Below, one piece after another: positions 44,236 through 53,664 of a stretch of 64,000 nucleotides of DNA (position 1 is the stretch's first letter; each line of letters begins with the position of its first letter). Source of the stretch: Nocardia macrotermitis (GTDB lineage: Bacteria > Actinomycetota > Actinomycetes > Mycobacteriales > Mycobacteriaceae). The DNA lies in NCBI RefSeq assembly GCF_009604405.1, contig NZ_WEGK01000006.1, forward strand, positions 248,001-312,000. The letters run 5' to 3'. The translations under genes were made by a program, and so were the position numbers. Below the pieces are notes generated by a model. The model saw only the letters and a program-made list of their open reading frames with translations. It had not been told where the DNA came from and searched no databases.

Positions 44236-44937
44236 TCAGAATTCGAGTTCGCTCCAAGGGATTCGAATCGGGAAGGGAAACTCGAAAGTGATTCCGTCCG
44301 GATCGGATTTGTCCTGCACTGTGTTGTCGTTCGTGCCCGGTGTACCGGAACGCCACATCCCGGCGAGTACGTAGTTCGCCGGATGTAATGGTGTCACGCC
44401 TGCTGGCAACGTCCCATGGCCGGTTTCCAGCGCATACGCGCGGACAATCTTGATACGGCGAGGCGAATGTCCCATCTGTACCTCCCAGTACCACGGGATG
44501 CCTCCGCGCGCATAACGTACTTTCTTCTCTTCGATATCCCGGTCGGAGTTCGAGGGGGAAATGACCTCTCCGGCGACGTAGACATCCGCAGCGCGGATAT
44601 CCTGAAACTCCTCCTCAAGGCAGCGATAGATCAGAAAGTCGGGAGTCACGTAATCGGACTTGCCGGTTTCTCCGAAGAAGATGTTCGTCTCGGTCGACAC
44701 TCGCCAGCAATGTTCGAGATTGTCCTGCATGTCCTGCCGGGCGCAACGCCGCAGGCCCGACCAGAGCAGGTTCGTGAAGTCCTGATGTTCCGCCGGACCG
44801 CGCCGCGCCCACACCACACGCCCGTTCCACAGCTCGATCTGGCCCGCGATCTCTGCGGGAAGGAGTTCGAGCTCTTCCCAGGTCATATAGGCCGGGAGGT
44901 TCGACGGTGCGACATGTGGGACACCCATATCGGTCAT
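44236..44937 (-). CDS. Uma2-family (DUF820) endonuclease-like protein
   Basis: This 233-residue protein has a PD-(D/E)xK fold, with VTPDFLIYR supplying the Asp and VAGEVISPSNSDRDIEEKKVRYARGGIPWYWEV supplying the Glu, the S-P-S and the IEEKxxxYxxxGIPxYW motif, quoted here in parts. The family is abundant in actinobacteria and cyanobacteria, its function unknown, and it is often seen near mobile or conflict genes. It is monocistronic between allR and a sugar kinase. Confidence 0.88.
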   Translation of the reverse strand: MTDMGVPHVAPSNLPAYMTWEELELLPAEIAGQIELWNGRVVWARRGPAEHQDFTNLLWSGLRRCARQDMQDNLEHCWRVSTETNIFFGETGKSDYVTPDFLIYRCLEEEFQDIRAADVYVAGEVISPSNSDRDIEEKKVRYARGGIPWYWEVQMGHSPRRIKIVRAYALETGHGTLPAGVTPLHPANYVLAGMWRSGTPGTNDNTVQDKSDPDGITFEFPFPIRIPWSELEF

Positions 44938-45094
44938 GATAACCGCGGATCGGACGACGGTGTGAGCTCGTTTTCGATGGCTACCAGCGATGGACTCCGG
45001 CGATTCTTGGACGAGTTGCAGGTCACTGGCTATCGTCTCTGACGGCGTTGTCTTTTCGCGATGTGGTGATCGGATCGGTAAGGAAGTGTGCGCG

Positions 45095-46102
45095 GTGGCC
45101 GAAGTGAGCGCGGAATCCGGTGAAGCAGTAGGGCGGGGTGAGGGCGTTATCGCGGTGGCGGGGGAGGCGTTGGTCGATCTCGTGCCTGCCGATGTCGCGG
45201 GGCAGTTCGTGGCGATGCCCGGGGGGAGTCCGACGAATGTGGCGGTCGGGTTGGTGCGGTTGGGGGCGCCGGTGCGGATGTTGGCGCGGATCGGGGCGGG
45301 GGCGATGGGGGATCGGGTTCGGGATCATTTGCGGCGCAATGAGATCAGTCTCGATCATACGGTTGAGGCGGCCGAGCCGACCTCGCTGGCGATCGTGGAC
45401 TTGGATTCGGATGGTGTCGCGCAGTACGACTTTCGGATCGACGGCACCGCGGATTGGCAGTGGACCGATGCCGAGCTCGCCGATGCGCTCGAGGGTGACG
45501 TGGTCGCTCTGCACACCGGGTCGCTGGCGATTACGCAGCAGCCGGGAGCCGATGCGCTGTTCCGTCTGCTCGAACGCGCCCGGCCCACCGCGACGATCTC
45601 CTACGACCCGAATATGCGGCCGCAGTTGATGATTCACGAGCAGGCGCGGGAGCGTTGCGAAGCGGTGGTGCGGCTGGCCGATGTGGTCAAGGTCAGTTCG
45701 GAGGATCTGGAATGGCTGTATCCGGGACGTTCGCCGCAGGACGTCGTGGTGGATTGGGCGAGTTGGGGCCCGGCGCTGGTCGCGGTCACCCTCGGTGGTG
45801 ACGGTGCGCTGGCCGCCACCGCCGAGGGGCGCACGCCGATCCATCGCCCAGGCATGCCGATCGAACTGGTCGACACCGTCGGCGCGGGCGACGCCTTCTC
45901 CACCGGTCTGCTCGCCGGTCTGCACCGCCGCGACCTGCTCGGGGCGAACCGACGAAAGGCCTTGCGCGCCATCGATGAATCCGACCTGGATCAACTGCTG
46001 GGCGAGGCCGCCCTGATCGCCGCCCTGACCTGCGCCCGCCGGGGAGCGAACCCGCCGACCGCCGCGGAGGTCGAGGAGTACCGGCGCAAGGTGGGCCGCT
46101 GA
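45095..46102 (+). CDS. PfkB-family carbohydrate kinase (fructokinase-like)
   Basis: This 335-residue ribokinase-fold protein has a GEALVDLVP start, PfkB signature 1 around GGSPTNVAVGLVRLG and signature 2 DTVGAGDAFSTGLL with the catalytic Asp. Fructokinase is the closest guess, but the sugar cannot be fixed by sight. The GTG at 45095 has AAGGA about 11 bases upstream; in-frame codons before it lack coding character. No transport genes are linked. Confidence 0.88.
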   Translation: MAEVSAESGEAVGRGEGVIAVAGEALVDLVPADVAGQFVAMPGGSPTNVAVGLVRLGAPVRMLARIGAGAMGDRVRDHLRRNEISLDHTVEAAEPTSLAIVDLDSDGVAQYDFRIDGTADWQWTDAELADALEGDVVALHTGSLAITQQPGADALFRLLERARPTATISYDPNMRPQLMIHEQARERCEAVVRLADVVKVSSEDLEWLYPGRSPQDVVVDWASWGPALVAVTLGGDGALAATAEGRTPIHRPGMPIELVDTVGAGDAFSTGLLAGLHRRDLLGANRRKALRAIDESDLDQLLGEAALIAALTCARRGANPPTAAEVEEYRRKVGR

Positions 46103-46264
46103 ACCCGACTCCGCGTCGGCGCGGTGAAGTGTCGTCGGCGGTTGCGGAACCTGATCCGCCCGCTATGGACATCCGGCCGGTCCGGCCGGACCGGATCGTC
46201 GGTGCCGACCTGCGGCATTCGGTACCTGCCCGTGTGGGCGTCGGGCCGGACGCGGCGGCGGTCG

Positions 46265-47038
46265 TCAGTTGGTCGTGGGCGCCTGCGCGTCCATCGGCGT
46301 TCCCGGACCACCGCCCATGCCGCCAGGGCCGAATTGTCCTGGCCCACTGGGCATCTGGTTCTGATCACCACTGGTGTCGTCGTTCGTGCCACCCGGTCGC
46401 CCGGACGTGTGGTTGTTGCGACGACTCAAACCGTTGCTGCTCTGACTGAGGCTGGGCTCGGTGATGACCGTCGCCGTGGACGTCCCGTTCGCATCGGTAG
46501 CCCGAATACTCACCGTGTCACCGACTTTCAGCCCGGACTCGGACTGCGTCGTGGTGTTGATGGTGTAGGTGTGGGTGTAGCTGTCGGTACTCTTCGCGGT
46601 GATCGAATCGGCGGAAATCGCTGTGACGGTTCCGGTTTGGGTGAGTTCGGTGGTGTATCCGCCGTTGCCGTCGGAGATGACGAACTGACCGTGCAGCGTC
46701 GGCGTGCCGATCGCATTGCCCGGCCCGGAGTTGCCGCCGCCCGGACCGGACGAATTCGCCCCGCCGCCCTGACTGTTCATACTCCAGCCGGGCCCGCCGC
46801 CCGGCCCGCCGAAGCGGTCGTGCTCGGACGAATTGCCCGACGCCGCGTAGATGACGCCGCCGCCCACCGCGGCGATCGCGGCCGCGATACCGACCGTGGC
46901 GATGGTCTTGCGCTTGTTCCAGGTCGAGGGTGTGGTCTGGGCCGCACCCCAGGTCGGCTCGGTGGCGACCGGTTCGGTCTGCGCCTGCTCGGCGTGTTCG
47001 GGCTGCTCGGGGCGCGGGGGCTGCTCGGGAGCGGTCAT
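46265..47038 (-). CDS. Single-pass membrane-anchored protein with DUF5666-like domain
   Basis: This 257-residue protein has a cytosolic Pro/Glu-rich N-terminus, one transmembrane segment at about 45-67 (TIATVGIAAAIAAVGGGVIYAAS) and a Gly/Ser/Asn-rich linker. An outside beta domain follows (LHGQFVISDGNGGYTTELTQTGTVTAISADSITAKSTDS in several strands), and then a Gly/Pro/Met-rich tail. AAGGAGT precedes the ATG. It is divergent from the two-component system at 47257, so it may be a target or an accessory sensor. Confidence 0.75.
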   Translation of the reverse strand: MTAPEQPPRPEQPEHAEQAQTEPVATEPTWGAAQTTPSTWNKRKTIATVGIAAAIAAVGGGVIYAASGNSSEHDRFGGPGGGPGWSMNSQGGGANSSGPGGGNSGPGNAIGTPTLHGQFVISDGNGGYTTELTQTGTVTAISADSITAKSTDSYTHTYTINTTTQSESGLKVGDTVSIRATDANGTSTATVITEPSLSQSSNGLSRRNNHTSGRPGGTNDDTSGDQNQMPSGPGQFGPGGMGGGPGTPMDAQAPTTN

Positions 47039-47256
47039 GATGGAGTTACTCCTTGGGTACGAGGCCCGACTGGGTCGTCGGTGTTGGCTCCACCGTGTGC
47101 GGCCAAGCTGGGTGCGGGCTGTGCGCGGCGTCAGTGTTCGATATGTGCGCCCTGGTCACGAATGGTTTTCCGGGTCCGCCGAGGTTTCACAGGTAGCGCA
47201 CAGCAGGGACAAAGCCCGCTCCGAGCAGTGGGCGTGACCATGATGAGGTGACCGCT

Positions 47257-47997
47257 ATGACCAGTGCCAATTCCCCGACCGAACGCCCCGTGATGCGCCG
47301 CGCCGACGGCAGTCCCGTGACCGTGCTGGTCGTCGACGACGAGCCGATGCTGGCCGAGATGTTGTCGATGGCGTTGCGGTTCGAGGGCTGGGAGGTGCAC
47401 AGCGCCGGTGACGGCCGCACCGCCATCGCCCGCGCTCGTGAGACCCGTCCCGACGTGGTCGTCCTGGACGTCATGCTGCCCGATATGACCGGACTCGAGG
47501 TGCTGGGCAAGATGCGCGCCGAGATCGCCCATCTGCCGGTGCTGCTGCTGACCGCCAAGGATTCGGTCGAGGATCGGATCGCCGGACTCACCGCGGGCGG
47601 CGACGACTACGTCACCAAGCCGTTCAGCATCGAGGAGGTCGTGCTGCGCCTGCGCGCCCTGCTGCGTCGCACCGGAATCACGTTGCACGACAGCGGCGCT
47701 CAGATCGTCGTCGGCGACCTCATCCTGGACGAGGACAGCCATGAGGTGACCCGCGGCGGCGACCCGATCACGTTGACCTCCACCGAATTCGAGCTGCTGC
47801 GCTTCTTCATGCGCAACCCCAAGCGCGTGCTGAGCAAGGCGCAGATCCTGGACCGGGTCTGGAACTACGACTTCGGCGGCACCTCCAATATCGTCGAGCT
47901 CTACGTCTCCTACCTGCGCAAGAAGATCGACAACGGGCGCGAGCCGATGATCCACACACTCCGGGGGGCGGGCTATGTCCTCAAGCCTGCTACCTGA
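47257..47997 (+). CDS. OmpR/PhoB-family response regulator
   Basis: This 246-residue protein has a receiver domain with D27/D28, phospho-acceptor D71 in VVLDVMLPD and K121 in VTKPF. The C-terminal OmpR winged helix (LTSTEFELLRFFMRNPKRVLSKAQILDRVWNYDFGG, YLRKKID...TLRGAGYVL) completes it. It would bind direct-repeat promoters after phosphorylation. The ATG at 47257 with GAGGTG 6 bases upstream is preferred over GTG 47248. It overlaps the histidine kinase by 23 bases. Homologues include mycobacterial TrcR/PrrA-like regulators; no specific orthologue is assigned. Confidence 0.92.
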   Translation: MTSANSPTERPVMRRADGSPVTVLVVDDEPMLAEMLSMALRFEGWEVHSAGDGRTAIARARETRPDVVVLDVMLPDMTGLEVLGKMRAEIAHLPVLLLTAKDSVEDRIAGLTAGGDDYVTKPFSIEEVVLRLRALLRRTGITLHDSGAQIVVGDLILDEDSHEVTRGGDPITLTSTEFELLRFFMRNPKRVLSKAQILDRVWNYDFGGTSNIVELYVSYLRKKIDNGREPMIHTLRGAGYVLKPAT

Positions 47998-49690
47998 GCC
48001 CCCGGTCGCCGGCGCCGCGGCGGTGCCGTTGCGGCGGCACTACTCCGGGCACGATGCGCACGAATCTGCCAGGGACACAGCCGATTCCGGAACTTCTCGG
48101 CGGCATTCGCGGGCCGGTTCGGTTCGCGAGTCCGCGGGTGAATCCGACAGCTACCGCCGCTCGGGCCGCTGGTCTCCGCGACGCTGGTCGCTGCGCCTGC
48201 GGCTGCTGGTCGGCCAGGTGCTGTTGCTGGTGCTCGTCGTCGTCGGCATCGGCGCCGCGACAGAGCTTGCGCTGCAACAGTTCCTGGTGCATCAGCTCGA
48301 CACGCAACTGATGGACACCGAGAAGCACGCCCTGATGGATTCCGGTGGCGGCTCCCTCGTCGGACCGCTCCCGGCCGACTGGTCCGCGCATCCACCGCCC
48401 CGCCTGCCGGATGCCACGACATCCGGTGCGGGCCCGACCTTCCTCAATCGCGGTGGCATCCAACCCGATTCGATCGGCGCGATGGTCGCCGACGGAAAGG
48501 TCACCGCTGCGGGCAAGATAGGTTCCGACGGTAGTCAGGTCGCGCTGAGTGACACCGCGAAGAGCCAGCTGGCGAGCCTCACGACCGACGGCAGGCCGGT
48601 CACGATCGATCTGGACGGCGTGGGCAGCTATCGCGTGGTGGCGAGCCAGACCTACAAGCACGTCACCATCGTCACCGGCCTGCCGATGGACTCGGTGAAC
48701 GCGACACTCATGCGGGGACTTCTGGTTTCGGTGATCGTCACGATCGTCGCGCTGGCCGTCGCCATCACCGTGGGCGTCTGGGTGATCCGGCGCGCCCTGG
48801 CCCCGCTGGACCGGGTCGCCTCGACCGCGGCCCGGGTGGCCCGGCTGCCGCTGGATCGCGGGGAAGTCGAACTGCCCGTGCGGGTTCCGGCCGCGGACTC
48901 CGATCCCGGCACCGAGGTCGGCAAGCTCGGCGCCGCAGTGAACCGGATGCTGGAACATATCGCCGGTGCCCTCTCGGCCCGGCACGACAGCGAGATCCGG
49001 GTGCGGCAGTTCGTCGCCGACGCCAGCCACGAATTGCGCACGCCGCTGGCCGCCATCCGCGGCTATACCGAACTGGCACAACGCAATCGGGACGAGGTCC
49101 CGCCGATCGTGGCCGAAGCCATGGGCCGGGTGGACGCGGCCGCCCACCGGATGTCCGGCCTCGTGGAGGACCTGCTGCTGCTGGCCCGCCTGGATTCGGG
49201 CCGCCCGCTGGAACGCCAGCCGGTCGACCTGACCCCGCTGACCGTCGACGCCATCTCCGACGCCCACATCGCGGGCCCGGACCACCACTGGGACCTGTCG
49301 CTGCCTGATACGCCGGTGATGGTCCTCGGCGATGTCGCCCGCCTGCACCAGGTCCTGGCAAACCTGCTCACCAACGCCCGCGTCCACACCCCACCCGGCA
49401 CCAGCGTCCTCGCCACCCTGCAGGTCGACACCGATTCCGCGGTCTGGACCGTACGAGACGACGGCCCCGGCATCCCCGCCACCCTGCAACCGGAGGTCTT
49501 CCAACGCTTCGCCCGCGGCGACTCCTCCCGCTCCCGCCACGCGGGCAGCACGGGCCTGGGCCTCGCCATCGTCGCGGCAGTGGTCAAGGCCCACGGCGGC
49601 GAGATCACCGTCGACAGCGAACCCGGCCGCACCGAGTTCAAGGTCCGCCTGCCCCTGGTGCGACCGAGCACGGCGGAGTCGACGGCCTAG
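47975..49690 (+). CDS. Sensor histidine kinase, partner of the upstream regulator
   Basis: This 571-residue protein has a long Ser/Arg-rich cytosolic N-terminus (about 70 residues), TM1 near 75-98 and an extracellular sensor of about 145 residues (RLPDATTSGAGPTFLNRGG). TM2 near 246-268 and a HAMP domain follow, then HisKA FVADASHELRTPLAAIRGYTEL with phospho-acceptor H352. HATPase motifs LANLLTNARVHTP, RDDGPGIP and STGLGLAIV complete it. The ATG at 47975 lies inside the regulator gene, so the pair is translationally coupled. The signal is unknown; the divergent membrane protein may take part. Confidence 0.92.
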   Translation: MSSSLLPEPPVAGAAAVPLRRHYSGHDAHESARDTADSGTSRRHSRAGSVRESAGESDSYRRSGRWSPRRWSLRLRLLVGQVLLLVLVVVGIGAATELALQQFLVHQLDTQLMDTEKHALMDSGGGSLVGPLPADWSAHPPPRLPDATTSGAGPTFLNRGGIQPDSIGAMVADGKVTAAGKIGSDGSQVALSDTAKSQLASLTTDGRPVTIDLDGVGSYRVVASQTYKHVTIVTGLPMDSVNATLMRGLLVSVIVTIVALAVAITVGVWVIRRALAPLDRVASTAARVARLPLDRGEVELPVRVPAADSDPGTEVGKLGAAVNRMLEHIAGALSARHDSEIRVRQFVADASHELRTPLAAIRGYTELAQRNRDEVPPIVAEAMGRVDAAAHRMSGLVEDLLLLARLDSGRPLERQPVDLTPLTVDAISDAHIAGPDHHWDLSLPDTPVMVLGDVARLHQVLANLLTNARVHTPPGTSVLATLQVDTDSAVWTVRDDGPGIPATLQPEVFQRFARGDSSRSRHAGSTGLGLAIVAAVVKAHGGEITVDSEPGRTEFKVRLPLVRPSTAESTA

Positions 49691-49888
49691 GGTCTGTCCT
49701 GCAATTCGTTGTGGTGCGGCCCCTGTTGGTGAGGGCCGGGCACCAACGGCTGCCCCGAGACCGGAGTCGAAAGGCGGCGCCGAGCGCGAGGCCGGTGATG
49801 ACGCAGCCGATACGGAGCGCGATCTTATGGCACAGCTTCATGGTCGTGTCCCTGCTGGGCTGATGAGGTCGTGAGATACACAGGGGTG

Positions 49889-49925
49889 CACCCCGGTCGC
49901 GTTGCTGCGGCCGGGGTGTATTTTT
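49889..49925 (+). terminator. Rho-independent terminator with T-run
   Basis: CACCCCGGTCGC (49889-49900) pairs with GCGGCCGGGGTG (49907-49918) with one wobble, followed by TATTTTT. It ends transcription from the two-component operon 199 bases downstream of the kinase stop. The following gene is on the other strand. Confidence 0.82.
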
Positions 49926-49936
49926 CGTCTCCAGGG

Positions 49937-50449
49937 TCAGTGAGTCGCGCGCACCGCGCGGCCGTCGCGGGTGTGCACGAATACAACCGGTTCGTCCTCG
50001 GCGTGGATCCGGGCGAACGCGAACGCTAGCCCGCCGTCGCCGATCGGCTCCCGATACTCGTGCCCGCCGACGATGACGGCGATTTCGGTTGCGTCCTCGG
50101 CGGCGAGCCCGGTCACGGCGTACCAGACATCCCCCACCCAGTTGCCTGCGGCGTCAACCTGTCCTGTGCGTTTGCGGTTCATGCGCGCCAACGGCAGATG
50201 ATCGGGTGTGGCCGGTTCGCGTGGGCGTTCCGGTGGAGGGCTGCCGATGATTGCGCCCGGGGCGGTCCATATCCCGTCGGTGTTCTCGACGATCACGACG
50301 GCCCGAGCCTGCTCGCTGTCCATGACGACACCAGCAACATTGTCGTGAGGCAGAAAAGCTACGACGCTGAAGTCTCCAGGGAAGTTGCCGAGCGCTTCGT
50401 GCGCGACCGGGATCGCCGGGTGAAGTTCGGTACGGCTCACCGGGGCCAT
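49937..50449 (-). CDS. Hypothetical protein, probably cytosolic beta-rich
   Basis: This 170-residue protein (GDFSVVAFLPHDNVAGVVMDSEQARAVVIVENTDGIW, then TGLAAEDATEIAVIVGGHEYREPI and ARIHAEDEPVVFVHTRDGRAV) has strand-rich repeats but no catalytic motif or signal that I recognise. ATG 50449 has AAAGG only two bases before it; GTG 50440 is better spaced, so the first three residues are doubtful. It lies 9 bases after a secreted-protein gene on the same strand. Confidence 0.65.
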   Translation of the reverse strand: MAPVSRTELHPAIPVAHEALGNFPGDFSVVAFLPHDNVAGVVMDSEQARAVVIVENTDGIWTAPGAIIGSPPPERPREPATPDHLPLARMNRKRTGQVDAAGNWVGDVWYAVTGLAAEDATEIAVIVGGHEYREPIGDGGLAFAFARIHAEDEPVVFVHTRDGRAVRATH

Positions 50450-50458
50450 CCTTTCTGG

Positions 50459-50899
50459 TCAGCAGTCGAGTAGCGCGGGGTCGCTGTTGCCGTCATCGTG
50501 GCCAGCGGAGTAATCGTAGACCGCTGTGGCGATGGCTTCGGTGTGGAATTCCCATTGAACCGACGCATCCGAGCAGGATGCGTAGTAGATCTTCTCGTCC
50601 ATTGCCTTGGTGCTGTGGTCGGTTCGTTCGGCGTGCATATAGATCTGTCCCGTGTGGACGTTCTTGCGCCACAGTTTGACGGTCACGGCCCGCGGATCAG
50701 GGTCACGTGGATAGCACGCGACTTTGAATCCGAAGCTGATCGGCGCGGTCGAGCCGTGTCCGATCTTGTGCGGCCCGATGGGGTGCACGAGACAGCCCGC
50801 ATTGCTGACCGGGGTGACCGGTGCTGCCGCGACCGGTGCTGCCACGACACCCAGAAGCGTTGCGGCAGCTGCCCCCACGATTACGGTGACGATCTTCAT
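50459..50899 (-). CDS. Secreted small protein
   Basis: This 146-residue preprotein has a signal peptide (MKIVTVIVGAAAATLLGVVA, cleavage after AAA near residue 26) and a mature domain with four Cys (CLVHP, ACYPRD, YASCSD and the C-terminal LLDC), suggesting two disulfides. GGGGAGAACAA precedes the ATG. It is probably extracellular; no family is recognised. It may form an operon with the gene at 49937. Confidence 0.75.
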   Translation of the reverse strand: MKIVTVIVGAAAATLLGVVAAPVAAAPVTPVSNAGCLVHPIGPHKIGHGSTAPISFGFKVACYPRDPDPRAVTVKLWRKNVHTGQIYMHAERTDHSTKAMDEKIYYASCSDASVQWEFHTEAIATAVYDYSAGHDDGNSDPALLDC

Positions 50900-51552
50900 T
50901 TGTTCTCCCCTGAATTATTCTGTGCCGCTGCGGTTCTCGCGGCCTTTCCTGGTCGATCCATACCGCGGTCTCGGTGCTGATGGCGAGGCGGATCCACGCC
51001 CACGTGCATGGGGTGTTGGCCGTCGATCATCCACGACCAGATCCATGGCCCGTCCATTCATCCTCCTGTGCAAGGGTTTTCGCGTGATCACGCTCGGCCC
51101 ATGCATCGAGGCCGGTCGCTACGCGGATCAGCAGCGCGAAACTGGCTGACCCGGTTCGGTGTGGGGTTTCGGGCGCGCCGGGTATGCGGCGCGGCAGTTC
51201 AGGACTCATCGGAAATGGCCGTGCTCGATGAGGACGCCGCGCGCTGCGCGCTTACGCGGGCGCTGGTCCAGGTGGTCGCCTGGATCGTTCCCGTATCGAA
51301 TCTCGATGCGCAGAAAGGGAATTGCGATTTTCTTCTGCGCAAGCTGTGTATCGGTCTCCATGAGGGTGCGCTGCCTTCTTCCGGCTGACGGATGGTGCGC
51401 GCCGCTGCCGAGGTGCCTCTCCACTCGGCGGCGGCGCGTGAAATCAACTCTCGCGCCGAATGATTCGCAAGAGAAGATCGGCGCGGGCCACGCTGGTATA
51501 CGCTCGGTTCACGCTGGTACACGCAGCTCACACCGGGGACAGGGGATTGGGT
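50900..51552. other. 650-base region of decayed or lineage-specific sequence
   Basis: I see no clearly coding gene in this stretch. Short frames exist on both strands, the best being 51206-51361 on minus. GC is lower and codon periodicity is poor compared with neighbours. It leads into an XRE pseudogene, so remnants of a mobile or regulatory element are likely. Confidence 0.4.
51206..51361 (-). CDS. Possible 51-residue protein
   Basis: METDTQLAQKKIAIPFLRIE begins a plausible charged peptide ending GVLIEHGHFR. GAAGG lies about 12 bases upstream of the ATG. There is no recognised family; it could equally be a fortuitous frame. Confidence 0.3.
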   Translation of the reverse strand: METDTQLAQKKIAIPFLRIEIRYGNDPGDHLDQRPRKRAARGVLIEHGHFR

Positions 51553-52130
51553 ATGCAGGTCATGTGGACTGGTGCCGACGCGACCGCGCTGCGCGATGCG
51601 CTGCGACTCTCCCAGCGGGATTTCGCTATGCGCGCTGGCGTATCCCTGTCGGTGGTGAAGAAGTGGGCTTTGGGCGGCCCTCAGCATTCCGGTGGGCGTG
51701 CGGCAAGGCATTCGACGAATTCTCCAACTCCGATCCGGCATCGGATCCTTACTGGATCAACTACTTCGACTCCGCGGAGCTGGTCGGCACTATCGGTGGT
51801 CGTCTGCTGGATATCGCCCGCCGAGACTCGACCTTTGCCGGTGAAGCCGCCGATTCGATCGCGTGGGCGATCGGTGCGCGGCGGCCGGAGCGGCTGCGCA
51901 GCTCCGCTCTGGACCAGCTCGGGATCGTCGAGGCCCGCATGATCGCCGGTGAGTACGAGGAGGCGTGCCGACTCGGCTTCGACGCGTTGGATACGGTCGG
52001 CAAGACCAGCTCCGACCGCGTGCGCAAGAAGCTCCAGAAGGTGTGCGACCGGACCGGACAGCTGGCCCAGGCCGGTCAGATCGCGGAACTGCGCGACCGG
52101 ATCCGGCCCATGGTTGACGCAACGATGTAG
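51553..52130 (+). pseudogene. Broken XRE-family regulator
   Basis: The N-terminal frame starting at 51553 encodes an XRE helix-turn-helix (WTGADATALRDALRLSQRDF, then AMRAGVSLSVVKKW) and runs out of coding sense near 51690. From about 51697 a different frame encodes the C-terminal TPR-like part (FDEFSNSDPASDPYWINYFD, DSIAWAIGARRPERLRSSAL, EARMIAGEYEEACRLGFDAL) to a stop at 52130. Intact actinobacterial relatives are near 400 residues, so roughly 200 residues and the frame were lost by deletion. The gene directly downstream is a SLOG-like protein, a common pairing. Confidence 0.78.
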
Positions 52131-52142
52131 AGGAGTCGAGCC

Positions 52143-52622
52143 GTGCGAATCGGTGTCACTGGACACATGAACCTGACCGCGGACACAACACCGTTGGTGT
52201 ACGCGGAGATCACCCGCCAGATCACTGCGGTCGGTGGGGCCGCCGAGGTGACCGGTGTGAGTTGCATTGCGCGGGGAGCTGATTCGGTGTTCGCTCGAGC
52301 CGCACTCGACGCGGGCGGACGGTTGGAGGTTGTCGTGCCCTCGCGGAACTATCGGGAGCGGAAGGTGAAGCCGGATCACGCGCCGCTGTTCGATGAACTG
52401 GTGCAGCGCGCGGAACGCGTTCAGGTGATGGACTTCGATGACGCCGGCGCTGAAGCGTACGAGGCCGCGAACGAGGTCGTGGTCGGATCGTGCGATCGGC
52501 TGATCGCCGTATGGGATGGAGAAGGGGGCGAGCGCGGCGGCACCGGCAGTGTGGTCGCGCTGGCGCGTGAGCGCGGTGTGCCGGTGACGGTTGTGTGGCC
52601 GGAGGGCTCGGCGCGCGGCTGA
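52143..52622 (+). CDS. SLOG-superfamily-like Rossmann protein
   Basis: This 159-residue protein (RIGVTGHMNLTADTTPLVYA, then VTGVSCIARGADSVFARAAL and RGGTGSVVALARERGVPVTVV) has the pattern of the Smf/DprA-LOG (SLOG) Rossmann group, which binds nucleotides or their derivatives. AGAGGAG lies about 8 bases before the GTG start. It follows the XRE pseudogene by 12 bases and precedes a small membrane protein, resembling XRE-SLOG units common in Nocardia and Streptomyces. A nucleotide-signal sensing role is inferred. Confidence 0.7.
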   Translation: MRIGVTGHMNLTADTTPLVYAEITRQITAVGGAAEVTGVSCIARGADSVFARAALDAGGRLEVVVPSRNYRERKVKPDHAPLFDELVQRAERVQVMDFDDAGAEAYEAANEVVVGSCDRLIAVWDGEGGERGGTGSVVALARERGVPVTVVWPEGSARG

Positions 52623-52708
52623 CCTCACTGTTCGCGAGGGGTGAGCGCGGGCCACCATGCTTCGGGAAAGGCTCGGATCGGCGCGAACGGGCAGGTACTG
52701 TCTCAACG

Positions 52709-53342
52709 GTGTGGGCGACTGTACTTTCCGCTTCCCTTTCTTTCCTGGCTGTCCTCGGGGGTTGTTGCCAACTTCCTCTACACGCAGAGGAAGACCGGTC
52801 AGCGCGAGATCGAGAAGTGGCGACGTGAAGAACTGCTGAAATTGACCAGCTCACTCCTCCGTCTGTCCGCCCGGCGCCAGGAAAACCTCATGGCAGTGCA
52901 ACGAGGGGTCATCAATGGTTATACGCGTGTGAATCAGCCAGCGGAACCGGACACTGTGGAACTCGCTTTGCAGATGGGGCTGGACGTTGAGCAAATTCGG
53001 CTTCTGGATGGTGGGATGGCTCTGGCTGAGGCTGCCGCTGCTGTCTGGCAAGCGCACGCAGATACCGAGCGCGACTACTACCCTCAGCCGAGCACGTACG
53101 ACGATGTCGACCAACTCATCATTGCGCCAAAGGTTTTGAATGCTCTGCACGCTGCTGTGGTCGATTGCTTCCATGAGAATGTAGGGGTGCGCAGGCGGCG
53201 TTGGGGGCCGCTCTCACCGAACGCCCGTAAGGTCGAGAGCAACAGAGAGAACGTAGCGGCGGCGATCCCCATCGCCTCTGTAACCAGCCAACAATCCGGT
53301 GGCGATTCGGCTGGCGGGCCGCGGGGGCGCGGAAAGGGCTGA
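52709..53342 (+). pseudogene. Membrane-anchored coiled protein interrupted by a frameshift in a G-run
   Basis: The frame from GTG 52709 reads VWATVLSASLSFLAVLGG, a membrane helix. It continues coherently only after a +1 shift in the GGGGG run at 52757-52761, as VVANFLYTQRKTGQREIEKW and then a helical cytosolic domain of about 190 residues (REELLKLTSSLLRLSARRQE). TACTGT sits about 7 bases before the GTG, fitting a leaderless start. Alternatives are a homopolymer sequencing error, a true pseudogene or programmed frameshifting. The domain is unrecognised but looks like small membrane effectors linked to XRE/SLOG genes. Confidence 0.65.
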
Positions 53343-53664
53343 GCGCGAAGGGGACACGTTGAGATCGACCGGCCCGAGTGGGCGTGATCCGAATCTGTTC
53401 GCTTGATTCGGGTTGGTGTAGGGCGGGCCGGTATCAGCCGGAGTCGGCGCGGTTCGAGCGGTATCGGGTCGTACCGCGTCGGGCGGTGTGGGCGGATGTG
53501 GCATGAAGACCTTCGAGCGTTGGGCGATATGCCGCTCACGCCGGAGGGCTTCGTCATATTCCGGCGGCGATGGTGACGGCCGATACGTCGGACCGCCCCA
53601 CCCTCACAGCGAGTGCACAGCGGCAACCTAGGGGGCAATCACGAATGATCGCCAGAATTACAGC
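53343..53664. other. Intergenic region, no gene recognised
   Basis: This 322-base stretch is the presumed promoter region for the glycosyltransferase at 53665. I see no strong repeats and no open frame with coding character in it. Confidence 0.4.

Noticed and set aside
49638..49841. 67-codon minus-strand frame after the histidine kinase
   Set aside because: It overlaps the end of the kinase gene, is Arg/Cys-rich and has a weak ribosome site. The N-terminal hydrophobic patch alone is not enough.
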